Below, piece by piece: positions 31,491-41,159 of a DNA stretch of 64,000 nt. Within the stretch, counting starts at the first letter, position 1, and each line of letters begins with the position of its first letter. This DNA is from Lucinisca nassula. Its lineage: Eukaryota; Mollusca; Bivalvia; Lucinida; Lucinidae. Under the pieces are notes generated by a model. That model made no database searches, was not told the origin of the DNA, and worked only from the letters and a program-made list of their open reading frames with translations. The translations under genes and the position numbers were made by a program. The DNA lies in NCBI GenBank assembly GCA_963580285.1, contig OY757011.1:710501-774500 (forward strand), in the 5' to 3' direction.

Positions 31491-31870
31491 CCGGCCCCGA
31501 TAGCTCAGTTGGTAGAGTGTCCGCTCCGGGGAACGGGAGGTCACGGGTTCGATCCCGGGCCGCGACATACCAAAGCGACATACCAAAGGCATTAAAATGG
31601 TACTAGCTGCTCCTCGCTTGACCCTCAGATTCACGGGGTTGAGCTAGGACTGGTCGACCCAGTGTCAGGATAATGTGACTGGGTGTGGTATCATGTAATG
31701 TGTCTGGGACATGATACTTCAGTGAGGCAGCACTATAAAAGTGAGCATTGAGCTCCCTGTCGCAACCAGCCACCGTCGTGATATGACTGAAAAACTGTTG
31801 AAAGCGACGTTAAACCCGAATTCACACACACACACGCGCACGCACGCACGCACGCACGCACACACACACA
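31491..31870 (+). mobile_element. tRNA-derived SINE (family E), full length
   Basis: The head GGCCCCGATAGCTCAGTTGG carries an A box (TAGCTCAGTTGGTAGAG), and a B box (GGTTCGATCCC) lies at 31548. The body is about 250 bases and the 3' domain GAAAGCGACGTTAAACCC is followed by (CA/CG)n. The head is similar to family A but the body differs. Transcription would be by RNA polymerase III from the internal boxes. Confidence 0.85.
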
Positions 31871-31871
31871 A

Positions 31872-32490
31872 CAATACGCAATAAATAGAAGTGAAGGCAA
31901 TGATCAGGAATCGGTATAATTAACCCACAGCTCCCATCAGAGACAACAAGGGGAAAGAAACACAAACGTGAAACAACTAGACCCTAATGGAAACATCAAT
32001 AGCGGAAAGCCAACCGGACCGTTACTTTCCCACAAAATGGCCAATTGGCTATCCAAAACAATATAATATAAGCGATACACACACTCTAAGACAAGCCATA
32101 ACAAAAATAAACAGCGGCAGAAAAACCGTATTGGAGCGGTCAGTAAAACGAAATCTACTGGGATCATAAATCGATTTTACATGGCCAAAATCCTCGCCCT
32201 TACTTCCGTCGCAATTTAGACAAATATCTTGTGCAGTCCGCATGAAGGCCTCCTAACTCATATGTGCAACATTTCCGTGAACACAAAAATCAAACAACCA
32301 CAGAGAGGAAACAACGGCGAAGACTCGACAACAAGAAACCACTGAAATGTTGGAGCAAAAAGAAAACAAACAGATAGACTCTGATCGGCCAAACCAGAGA
32401 CAGAGCATCAGGCACCAACCAACATTACATAAAATAAGTTTCTCTCTAATTCTGAGCAAGCCTTTACGCTGGAACCGTCATAGAATCTGA
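31872..32490 (-). mobile_element. PLE 3' tail, long copy
   Basis: Complete tail from GAAGTGAAGGCAATGATCAGG to the end of coding (GCTGGAACCGTCATAGAATCTGAGG). Truncated just inside the coding end. Confidence 0.85.
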
Positions 32491-34065
32491 GGCATGACTA
32501 ATAGAAACCCCACAATGCAATACGGAAATTAATGCAGAGCGTTTATCAATCATAATAAAAATTATTTTCAAGTTTAATTTATTCTCTTCGGACTTGATAG
32601 TTCCATTGTATTTCTAACAAGATTAGACATTAACACAATTTGGCAGGACTGCACGCACATACCGATTAGATTTGGAAACCGAACATTTTGATATTCCTCA
32701 GAGATATATTAATAGTTTAATATTTCAGGCAGAAATATTTACTCGGTAGCATTAGTTGATAATAAAAGGTTATTGAATTTATGTCGTCAAATATTTGGCA
32801 CGAATTCATATGGCAAATGAAGCACAAGCTTAAGATACTGTCTCCGATATATGAACGGCTGCCAATTATTCCAGAATTCAAATCTAATAACCTGCCCATT
32901 ATATACCCAAAATATTGGCAGTCTGTTTAAAACAAGTTAGTCTGGCACAGAATATAAAATGACATTATTAATCTCCAAGTTGTTTAAAATTGCAAATAGT
33001 GCACACCGTAAAGTCTCTTCATACACATTAGAAACCATTGCCAATCGCCCAAATGATAATAACTATTTGTCTACGCCCACAATTTTAAGGATGATTTTTG
33101 CTCCGGAAGCATTTAAGAAAAGGCCATGACCAGTTGAATGTTATTTTCTATTGGCATGTCATCCGTGTTTTTGTCTACGCCTGTGGGTGTAGACTACCTA
33201 ACGTTTACCTTTGCTCCAGAAGAATTTAAGAAAAGGTTATTACCGGCTGAATGCTATACCCTATCGACTGGTTATCACTGTTTTTTGTTATAATGATTAA
33301 AAACCGGGATTGACCGGAACACTTCCGTAAGCTTATCACACCCTATTCGCACACAAAATAAACATGTTTTCTGGTTTCACATGATGTTGACTTCCCTCCG
33401 ATGATACAGTACATCTATTTCGGTTTGTTTTCACTAAAAGAAGGCAGATGCATCTGTTCTACTGAATTTTCGTTTCCTTGTACGAGTGGTTGTCATAGTA
33501 AAAGATTGTAGTTTTGATTATGTACGAAACTGAAGTCAACTTTTGGAAACTTTGGCTAGTATACAAGTTTCCGTATTTACTGGCACACTTATACATGAAC
33601 AGCTTTGTCATTTGACTTTCCAATTCCTTGACTGCACAAATTAATGTGTGCTAAGCGTAGACCCAAGCTTTTTGTAAAAGCTAATACTTGTACGTTAATT
33701 GGACGTGAAATCAGTAAATAGCCATTAACGATGTTCAAGACAAGACGCCAGTTTTACACTTTTTTATTTATTTTAAAATACCTCTAACCTTCTCGCAACA
33801 TCTTTTAAACATTTGGAGAAGAAGGACACTTGTGACACTAGAATGCACTTAGCGTGTTCTGTATTCACTGTCGTACTTTCTGTAGGTCGATACTACGGAT
33901 TTTTTTTCTTTAAATAAACAAATTTGAAAGCAGTTTGATGTAGTCGATGATGCTGACAAACGTGCAGCATGCTCTTGACAACTACAGAAATGAGGAATAT
34001 TGACCAGAAATATTGACCACAAAGCCAATGAAACAATTTCTTGGCATCCCGTGAACGAGTTCTTG
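32491..34065. other. Unrecognised, apparently low-copy DNA
   Basis: 1.6 kb without repeats shared in the window or family motifs. A short internal repetition (TTTGCTCCGGAAGCATTTAAGAAAAGG at 33098 and TTTGCTCCAGAAGAATTTAAGAAAAGG at 33210, each preceded by GTCTACGCC) is the only structure I see. No gene can be supported. Confidence 0.5.
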
Positions 34066-34067
34066 AA

Positions 34068-34310
34068 ATGAACACCCCAATTAACCCCACTTTATATAGA
34101 TAAAACGGGGCTTTACGGGGTATACATTATTTTTCTTATTTCTGCTCTAATGCATAGATTGTGCGTACTCGTTAGAACTGCCTCAAAAAAGCGGTTCTAA
34201 CGAGCACATACAACTTATGTTTGCAGCATTACTTAGAAAAATAGTACGGATTTTCTTCAGAAATGCAGCCATTTTGGAGATGTGAAAAATGCACTATGTT
34301 GCACAGGATT
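34068..34310. mobile_element. Foldback MITE, hybrid of types 1 and 2
   Basis: The left arm is type 1 (CCCCACTTTATATAGATAAAACGGGG, TTATTTCTGCTC). The right arm after the palindrome is the type 2 arm in reverse (GCAGCCATTTTGGAGATGTGAAAAATGCA). Confidence 0.75.
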
Positions 34311-35215
34311 TTTATCGTAATGGAATATAATAATAAAACAAATACTGTGCTGATCATGCCATCACTTCTATTTTAAACAAGTTTACGGTATATCAAAAGT
34401 AGAGTATCATTTGTTTAAATGTTCCCAGACTGTTAACATACGAACTCTTCGAGAGCTGTCAATTAATAGCAGTAGTTTAGGTCGTATTACCAAAGCGTTA
34501 ATCCAAAATCATTAATCGATAGACAAATGGCAAATATCAATGTTCAGATAAACATGGACTCCAGAAGAGTGTAATCAGGCATCCTAGGATAGTAAGCATT
34601 ACTTGGTAAGCAAGCTTCGCCCACCATGCCTTTCGACCTTAACGAAGAAAGGGAGTAAATTCCGAGAAGGGTATGTCCGAGATTTCGGAAGTCTTCCTAT
34701 GGCTTTCATTGGCAAATACATCAGAAGCAGCAAAATTACTAAGTATATCATAACAATTATTTATTTGGTTTAAAGAGTGAGTTTGAACTCATTCAGGTAT
34801 GCTGAATCACAACGCATAGGACAAAAGACAACCCAAGTAACGATAAAGAACAATATAATTTGTTCCGTTTGGATAGATGGTGTTACGTATTTTTCTTCGA
34901 ATGATCCGCTGATTGAATTATTTCTAATGTGGTTGACCCTGATCAGAAAAAACAATTATTAGAGCAATTAATTCATAACGTCGTCAGCAATATTTGCTAA
35001 ACGAAATCAAGCTCTGAATCTTAATTTAATAACTTTTTTTTACTTTTAGGCTAAATATCCACACATTTTAGTTTCGCACGTCCAATTAGTAATGTCAAGT
35101 ATGACTTTTGAAACGTTTTGGAGCAAAGATGAATTTGTGTGTTGACGCTTTAGTCGGGTTCATGATTTATGTCAACTGGTAAAAAGCTTTAAGCCAACGC
35201 CATCATGGAGTCTGA
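34311..35215. other. No recognisable feature
   Basis: Overlapping ~60-codon frames on both strands at 34770-34962 lack any recognisable motif and are probably chance. Confidence 0.45.
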
Positions 35216-35625
35216 AAAGTAGAAGTAAAACAAAGATCAGGAATTGATCAGGAGTCTGAAACCCAGTCCACCGGCGTGTAATTAAAGAGAAAATGCATAC
35301 GTGATTGGGTCAAAGACAAACCATGCAGACTGTTGACCAACATTTACATTATATCCAGTGGGTTTGAAAAGTTAACTATTTGTCTGAAATTGTTCCGAAA
35401 AGTCAAGTTTGCCTTTATTTTTTTCATAACTTATATATAATGTCGCCAGAAAACTCAGGTAGTGGCATTCTCTGCAGCAAAAGTCTATTTAATCCAACCT
35501 TAAATTTAGAAATTAATTGATAGTGTCCGCGATAAAACTTAGATTTCCGAGGTTTATGATATCGATATCCCTGATGTAGGGTTAGGGTTAGTAAACACTA
35601 ACCCTAACCCTAGTTTAGCAGTTAA
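35216..35625 (-). pseudogene. Old PLE, C-terminal coding, host of the naiad insertion
   Basis: A terminal naiad tail scrap (35216-35250) is followed by diverged C-terminal RT coding (CCACCGGCGTGTAATTAAAGAG, TGGCATTCTCTGCAGC). It is interrupted at CCCTGATG by a telomere-type hairpin and resumes at GTTTAGCAGTTAA, where the naiad is inserted. The same old copy resumes beyond the naiad at 41011, 41765, 42067 and 42513. Confidence 0.7.
35577..35612. repeat. Telomere-type inverted repeat (hairpin)
   Basis: TAGGGTTAGGGTTAG and CTAACCCTAACCCTA are perfect 15-base inverted arms separated by TAAACA. They lie between two adjoining pieces of an old PLE (CCCTGAT and GTTTAGC) with little or no PLE sequence missing. 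Confidence 0.95.
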
Positions 35626-36202
35626 AGTAGAAGTAAAACAAAGATCAGGAATTGGTACAATTAACTTACTCCACCCATAAAAGACACCAAAGGGAAAGAA
35701 ATACAAACATTAAGCGACCAGACCATAATGGAAACCCAAACAAAGGAAGGCCATAAGGACAGTTACTTTCCCACAAAATGGCCATATGGCCATCCAAAAT
35801 TAAAAGACACAAGTGAGACATACAGTAAGTAACAAACAACAACATAAATAAATCGCCACAGAAGAGCCGCCTTGGAACGGTCAGTGGAAGATTTCCACTG
35901 GGGGGCTTAAATCGATTTTACGTGGCCACAATCCTCGCCCTTACTTCCGTCGCGATTTAGACAAATAATTTGTTCAGTCCGCATGAAGGCCTCCTAACTC
36001 ATCAGTGCAACATCTCCGTGAACACAGAAATCAAAGAACCACAGAGGTGAGACAACGGTGAGGACTCGACAGCAAGAAACCACTGAAATGCTGGAGCAAA
36101 AGAAAACCAACAGTTAGACTCCGATGAGCCCGACCAGAGACAGAGCATCAGGCACCAACCAACATTACATTGAATTAGATCTCTCTAATTCTCAATAAGC
36201 CT

Positions 36203-38856
36203 TTACGTTGGAGCCGTCATAGAATCTGAGGCCTGACCCACCGGCGTGCAATTAAAGAGGGAAGCAAAGTTGCCAACCGTGATTGGGTTAACTACCATGC
36301 ATGCAGTCTGTCGTATAATATCCATGTTGTACCCAATCTTTTTATATCGAAGAATGATTTTACGAAATTGGGTGCTGAAGTCATTGCGGTTATATATTTT
36401 TCTGAATTTATATTCTAAGTCACCATAAAATTCGGGTTCCGATAGACCTTGTTGCAGAAGAGATTTAAGTCCAATACTGAATTTTGAAATTAAATCAGAA
36501 TGGCGTCTATAAAATTTTGAAAAGGCTTTGCGTAGTTTATGGTACCGATAACCCTGATTAAGGAGTTTAGCCGTTAATAATTTATTACGAGTGTTGAAGT
36601 CAGTTACATGACTACACACTCTAGCAAATCGTATTAATTGCGAAATATAAACGCCATAGGATGGCGCACGAGGAACATCACCATCCAAAAAAGGAAAATT
36701 TACAATCTCGAAATCAAAGTCATCGCGTTTATCATAAATTTTGCACGAAACAAATCCATCTACAATAGATAGATGTAAATCCAAAAACGGGGCCTCGGTA
36801 TCAGAAGAATTTGCTTTATTTAACTGAAGTTCTAGGGGGTAAATCTGACTGATCAAACCATCAAAATAGGTATTATCAATATTTAATAAATCATCTAAAT
36901 ATCTAGAAGTTGAGCTAAAAGCTTCAATAATTTCAGATTGGTTATCAATGGAAAGCGACAAAATGAAGTCTCTTTCATAACAATACAAGAATAGATCAGC
37001 CACAAGAGGTGCGCAATTAGTACCCATCGGAATACCCACAATTTGTCTAAATAACTTAGTACCGAATGTAATATAAATATTGTCAAGTAGAAAGGTGAGG
37101 GCATCACACACTTTCTGACATGACCAAAGTGTATAATTCTTATGCTCTTTAGAAGTGAAAAATGCATTTCTGACATTACATGCAAGATAGAGAGAATCTT
37201 CTCTTTGAAAAGCCCATTCAATTAAATCATTAAGTTTTTCTTTTATAAGATTATGAGGAAGTGTAGTGTAAAGAGTGGAAAAATCGTAGGTAGACAGACT
37301 AGAAGCACGAAAATGTCTGGATTTCAATTTATTTAAAACCTCATTCGAATTTTTTATAGACCAAAACAGATTTCTTCCTGATCTTTCAAAGACTTTATCA
37401 CAATATTTAATTACATGCGTTTTAATAGCAGTAAGACAGGAAGTTAATAATTTAGAAAGTTCAGTGGTAGTGCAAGAGCTAGAATTTGCAATAAACCGTG
37501 CTTAGGGTTAGGGTTAGGGTTAGGGTTAGGGTTAGGTGCAAAATTTATGATAAACGCGATGACTTTGATTTTGAGATTGTAAATTTTCCTTTTTTGGATG
37601 GTGATGTTCCTCGTGCGCCATCCTATGGCGTTTATATTTCGCAATTAATTCGATTTGCTAGAGTGTGTAGTCATGTAACTGACTTCAACACTCGTAATAA
37701 ATTATTAACGGCTAAACTCCTTAATCAGGGTTATCGGTACCATAAACTACGCAAAGCCTTTTCAAAATTTTATAGACGCCATTCTGATATAATTTCAAAA
37801 TTCAATATTGGACTTAAATCTCTTCTGCAACAAGGTCTATCGGAACCCGAATTTTATGGTGACTTAGCATATAAATTCAGAAAAATATATAACCGCAATG
37901 ACTTCAGCACCCAATTTCGTAAAATCATTCTTCGATATAAAAAGATTGGGTACAACATGGATATTATACGACAGACTGCATGCATGGTAGTTAACCCAAT
38001 CACGGTTGGCAACTTTGCTTCCCTCTTTAATTGCACGCCGGTGGGTCAGGCCTCAGATTCTATGACGGCTCCAACGTAAAGGCTTATTGAGAATTAGAGA
38101 GATCTAATTCAAGGTAATGTTGGTTGGTGCCTGATGCTCTGTCTCTGGTCGGGCTCATCGGAGTCTAACTGTTGGTTTTCTTTTGCTCCAGCATTTCAGT
38201 GGTTTCTTGCTGTCGAGTCCTCACCGTTGTCTCACCTCTGTGGTTCTTTGATTTTTGTGTTCACGGAGATGTTGCACTGATGAGTTAGGAGGCCTTCATG
38301 CGGACTGAACAAATTATTTGTCTAAATCGCGACGGAAGTAAGGGCGAGGATTGTGGCCACGTAAAATCGATTTAAGCCCCCCAGTGGAAATCTTCCACTG
38401 ACCGTTCCAAGGCGGCTCTTCTGTGGCGATTTACTTATGTTGTTGTTTGTTACTTACTGTGTGTATCACTTGTGTCTTTTGGTTTTGGATGGCCATATGG
38501 CCATTTTGTGGGAAAGTAACTGTCCTTATGGCCTTCCTTTGTTTGGGTTTCCATTATGGTCTGGTCGCTTATTGTTTGTATTTCTTTCCCTTTGGTGTCT
38601 TTTATGGGTGGAGTAAGTTAATTGTATCAATTCCTGATCTTTGTTTTACTTCTACTTTGTAAGGTTTTTTATGAAGTTTTGGTAACCAGTATAGCGTAGG
38701 AAGCTTGTCTTGGCCTTCGTTAACACACACAGCAAACTTGGTGGCTGAAAGACAAACATGTTTATCTACTATAGCTCTCTCTTCAGCTAAAGGCTGAAGT
38801 TCATAGGCCTTAGTACCACCAAGCTCCTGCTTAAGCGTGTTAACATAGTGGAGCCG
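36203..38856 (-). CDS. Naiad ORF, reverse transcriptase core (split by nested copy)
   Basis: 38856-38656 reads R-L-H-Y-V...W-L-P-K-L-H-K-K-P-Y-K. After the nested insertion the frame resumes at 37501 with A-R-F-I-A-N-S-S-S. The catalytic motifs are intact: Y-D-F-S-T-L-Y (motif A, Asp about codon 740), G-I-P-M-G-T-N-C-A-P-L (B) and R-Y-L-D-D (C, codons 868-871). It ends S-M-T-A-P-T and a stop (TAA) at 36203-36205. Near-identical sequence at 62637-63870 and 37537-38079 indicates recent family activity. As it stands, the nested copy and the frameshift prevent a full protein. Confidence 0.9.
37502..37536 (+). repeat. (TTAGGG)n telomere-type tract
   Basis: About 5.8 perfect TTAGGG units between the host naiad (37501) and the 5' truncation point of the nested copy (37537). 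Confidence 0.95.
37537..38658 (+). mobile_element. Nested 5'-truncated naiad copy, antisense to its host
   Basis: Begins mid-coding at C-K-I-Y-D-K-R-D-D, has an open frame to the normal stop (38077-38079) and a complete 3' tail ending CTTCTACTTT. It lies in the opposite strand to the host naiad, between host codons KPYK and ARFIA. No target duplication is seen; only AAA is shared at the 3' junction, so the last three bases could belong to either. Confidence 0.9.
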
Positions 38857-39699
38857 TCACACAACGACGACGTTGTTAGCGGCCTTGTCTGCAGGGGCCA
38901 ACACAAACTTTTTATGAAATTCTTGAATACCTAGTTTAAGATGACGTAAAGACGTCTTGGGCTTAGGAGGTAATAAGTTAGTATTTTGAGAATAGAAAGA
39001 AATGCGTTTATTCACTAGTTTTAAAATGCTAAGTTTCCAGTCCTTAAGGGCTTTATGCTCAACATACTCTCGCTTACACCATCGATTACAGAATTCATTC
39101 AAGGAAGCAGCGATTTCATCTCTACATTTACTAAAATCAATTTTAGAAGGAAACCGATATTTCGGTCCTTTAGAAATTATATTCCTTATCCTAGAATCAG
39201 GAATAATTTTCAAATTGCCAGTAATTACATGACCAGCAGCAGGATAGCAATACTTTGAGTTTTTACAATCACATGAATCAGGAGTATTAGTATCAATATC
39301 AAGATCTGAAACAAGTTTATTGAAATTAAAAATGATAGATCTAACAGGTTTGTTATATTTATAGCAAATTATAGGTGTTTCAGTATTTTGAAAATAAGCA
39401 GGAATGGAAGAAAGCACCGATCTCTCACGGAAGATACTGGGCAAATCTATAAAATCCATACCCTTATTAATGAAGGATATTTTGAAGAAATGACGTTTAT
39501 GATTAATTTCAGAATCAATGTAAGGACGGAGAGTATGCTGAGTATAGCCTCTAGTTAAGAGAGCCGCATCATATAACTGATGAGAACTATCGTAGAATTT
39601 ATTCGCCAGGGTGTCCAGAAGACGTAAAACAGAAACGGGTAATGAACTTAAAAATGAAAGCATAGAGTGGCGTCCATGATTTAATAATATAATTGACAG
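38857..39699 (-). CDS. Naiad ORF, CxC linker domain and start of RT
   Basis: Between TGA codon 319 and TGA codon 600. It includes D-S-C-D-C-K-N-S-K-Y-C (CxC motif at codons 462-464), H-V-I-T-G-N-L, I-S-K-G-P-K-Y-R and, at the end, A-P-A-D-K-A-A-N-N-V-V-V-V, the first RT block, followed by TGA (38857-38859). In the copy at 30937-30939 the same codon is TGT (Cys), and at 27676-27678 it is again TGA. The segment has no TAA or TAG. Confidence 0.85.
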   Translation of the reverse strand: MSIILLNHGRHSMLSFLSSLPVSVLRLLDTLANKFYDSSHQLYDAALLTRGYTQHTLRPYIDSEINHKRHFFKISFINKGMDFIDLPSIFRERSVLSSIPAYFQNTETPIICYKYNKPVRSIIFNFNKLVSDLDIDTNTPDSCDCKNSKYCYPAAGHVITGNLKIIPDSRIRNIISKGPKYRFPSKIDFSKCRDEIAASLNEFCNRWCKREYVEHKALKDWKLSILKLVNKRISFYSQNTNLLPPKPKTSLRHLKLGIQEFHKKFVLAPADKAANNVVVV

Positions 39700-39701
39700 T
39701 C

Positions 39702-40181
39702 ACTTCAGTCTAGTATTGTTTCGTTTAAACGCACGTGATTTACGTTTAAAGTTACCATTTTTCCTGGTGCCGTGAGATCTAGTTCTGCGTTTTCGACATT
39801 CCAGGAGTGAGAAAATATCAAAGTCCGGCATTCTGGAAATATTACCCTCATGATAAATGTTGTCATTAAATCCCAGTGGAAAAGGGGTCTGTAAAAATTT
39901 AATCCATTTCAGTTCAGCTTCATGTCTTTTGATTATTTTGAATCTAGATGTAGAATTTGCATCGTAATACAGTTTTCCACTGGTTGTATAACAATGTTAT
40001 TTACAGAATGACCTGTACGTCGAAAGTGACGGTACAAGAAAGTGTCAGTTTTCTTAGGCTTACTCATTCTACGATAATGCTCGTTCAATCTAGTTTTAAG
40101 CATGCGGTTAGTTTGACCGACGTACTGCATATTACAGTTTGCAGCACGTCAAGTAATTAGATAAATTAAATCTGTAGACTG
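39702..40181 (-). CDS. Naiad ORF, GIY-YIG endonuclease segment
   Basis: Continues the frame: Q-S-T-D-L-I-Y-L-I-T, TGA (40149-40151, codon 169), R-A-A-N-C-N-M-Q-Y-V-G-Q-T (GIY-YIG second motif), K-T-R-L-N-E-H-Y and a Y-R-H-F-R-R-T-G-H segment. A one-base deletion in a T run (39973-39976 on the plus strand) then shifts the frame. In the corrected frame comes W-I-K-F-L-Q-T-P-F-P-L-G-F-N, usual at the end of this endonuclease. A basic linker runs to TGA (39700-39702, codon 319). The endonuclease nicks target DNA for target-primed reverse transcription. Confidence 0.8.
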
Positions 40182-40655
40182 TCATGTCAAATCAGACATG
40201 TTAACTACAGAGAAGCGTCTACCGCTTACAGATGAAGTAACGGTAGACGCAGTGCTTAAATGCGAACAACATCTGCACCTCTTGGCATTGCACTTAGAAA
40301 TACTAGGATACATTCCACTTCTTTTCCACGGATTAGTATATTTTCGAAGGATGGGCGATTTGAGAGGAGATAGTCTTATACGAAGACTACTCCCAAAAAC
40401 ATTGGTATTGCCTGCTCCTTTGAGATTAACTGAAGTTACAGAAGACAAATTTAAGGGTCTAACCAATACCGAAGGCAACATAGTATTAAAGTTCTTAATA
40501 GAATGGGGAATCCGTACAGAAGTAGCAGAGTGTAACCTAAGGGGTGATATTGATATTTTAAATGTATTTGTAATACTCATTTTGGTTAATAAGGTTGTGA
40601 TACCGTCAAAACTAAAGCGATGTTCATACCGGTTATTAAATAAATAAAACAGCAT
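40182..40655 (-). CDS. Naiad ORF, N-terminus with zinc-binding Cys cluster (to first TGA)
   Basis: 157 codons starting MLFYLFNNRYEHRF, preceded by an in-frame stop. Near the end it has C-N-A-K-R-C-R-C-C (about residues 122-130), the cysteine-rich stretch that precedes GIY-YIG in this family, then F-S-V-V-N-M-S-D-L-T and TGA (40182-40184, codon 158). In PLE endonucleases a cysteine is usual in this position (a phenylalanine-x-cysteine or similar motif), so TGA is a candidate selenocysteine codon. The frame reads on without TAA or TAG. Part of a larger protein, not a separate gene. Confidence 0.75.
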   Translation of the reverse strand: MLFYLFNNRYEHRFSFDGITTLLTKMSITNTFKISISPLRLHSATSVRIPHSIKNFNTMLPSVLVRPLNLSSVTSVNLKGAGNTNVFGSSLRIRLSPLKSPILRKYTNPWKRSGMYPSISKCNAKRCRCCSHLSTASTVTSSVSGRRFSVVNMSDLT

Positions 40656-40955
40656 ATAAAATTACTGAAGAAGATTCCTTCGAATAGAAGGAAGGTATAA
40701 CAAAAGACCACAAAACATCCTAGTCTAATTAAAGTACAGGGATGTCAAACAAGCAGTTGTTATACAACGAGGAACGAACATCGGTTTAATAATGACCTTC
40801 AACAGGTATCTAAAGGATGTCAATTGATGGAACAGTGAAAAGCAATTGCATAATCAATCCCTGAGGATTGGAAAAATAAGAGCATTAAATGCATGTACGG
40901 GGAGACCTTTTACAGCCGCCACACGGCACAAACAAAACAGCCCTGATATGCAAAG

Positions 40956-41014
40956 TAGAAGTAAAACAAAGATCAGGAATTGGTACAATTAACTTACTCC
41001 ACCCATAAAAGTTT
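40956..41014 (-). mobile_element. 59-base naiad 3' end next to a naiad 5' end
   Basis: Identical to the first 59 bases of the naiad's own 3' end at 35625-35683, including the GGAATTGGTACAATT variant that most other copies lack. This gives direct repeats on both sides of the element, resembling the pseudo-LTR arrangement of PLEs. Confidence 0.8.
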
Positions 41015-41100
41015 TATTACGAGTGTTAAAATCAGCGAAATGATTTTGCACTCCTGCGAAACGAATAAGCTGCGAAATATTAATAAGTTCTAAATAGTAA
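41011..41100 (-). pseudogene. Old PLE, continuation
   Basis: TTTATTACGAGTGTTAAAATC and GAATAAGCTGCGAAATATTAA match the naiad coding just after the point where the old copy was split at 35625. Confidence 0.7.
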
Positions 41101-41159
41101 GATCATTTGGAAGCAAAGAATACACAAACTAAACGACAATAGCAGACTCGGTTTTATTG

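Larger units (their letters stand above)
35626..40955 (-). mobile_element. Near-complete naiad Penelope-like element
   Basis: Minus-strand order: 5' leader (40955-40656), coding region (40655-36203, interrupted by the nested copy 37502-38655), 3' tail (36202-35626). Coding order is GIY-YIG endonuclease, CxC domain, then reverse transcriptase, the permuted order that defines naiads among PLEs. After correcting one base deletion near 39975 and removing the nested copy, the frame is 1,100 codons including the stop. All four other in-frame stops are TGA. The tail is shared by dozens of fragments in the window. Adjacent (40956-41014) lies a 59-base scrap of another copy's 3' end, giving a head-to-tail junction. 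Confidence 0.9.

Noticed and set aside
34770..34962. Overlapping ~61-codon frames on opposite strands as a small gene pair
   Set aside because: No motif, no conservation evidence, and nearly coextensive frames on both strands are expected by chance in AT-rich DNA.
37444..37644. Asn-Pro repeat and Arg-Val repeat frames as proteins
   Set aside because: They are translations of the (TTAGGG)n tract.
38270..38310. CACTGATGAGTTAGGAGGCC in all PLE tails as a hammerhead core
   Set aside because: CTGATGA is present, but there is no GAAA box at a suitable distance and no complementary stem I, so it is a chance match.
40198..40647. 149-codon plus-strand frame opposite the naiad N-terminus
   Set aside because: Antisense shadow of the naiad coding region; the minus strand has the recognisable cysteine cluster and continues into GIY-YIG.
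35626..40955. Treating the four TGA codons simply as decay
   Set aside because: Set aside because no TAA or TAG occurs in the ~1,100-codon frame and one TGA recurs in a diverged copy; decay remains possible and is stated as the alternative.
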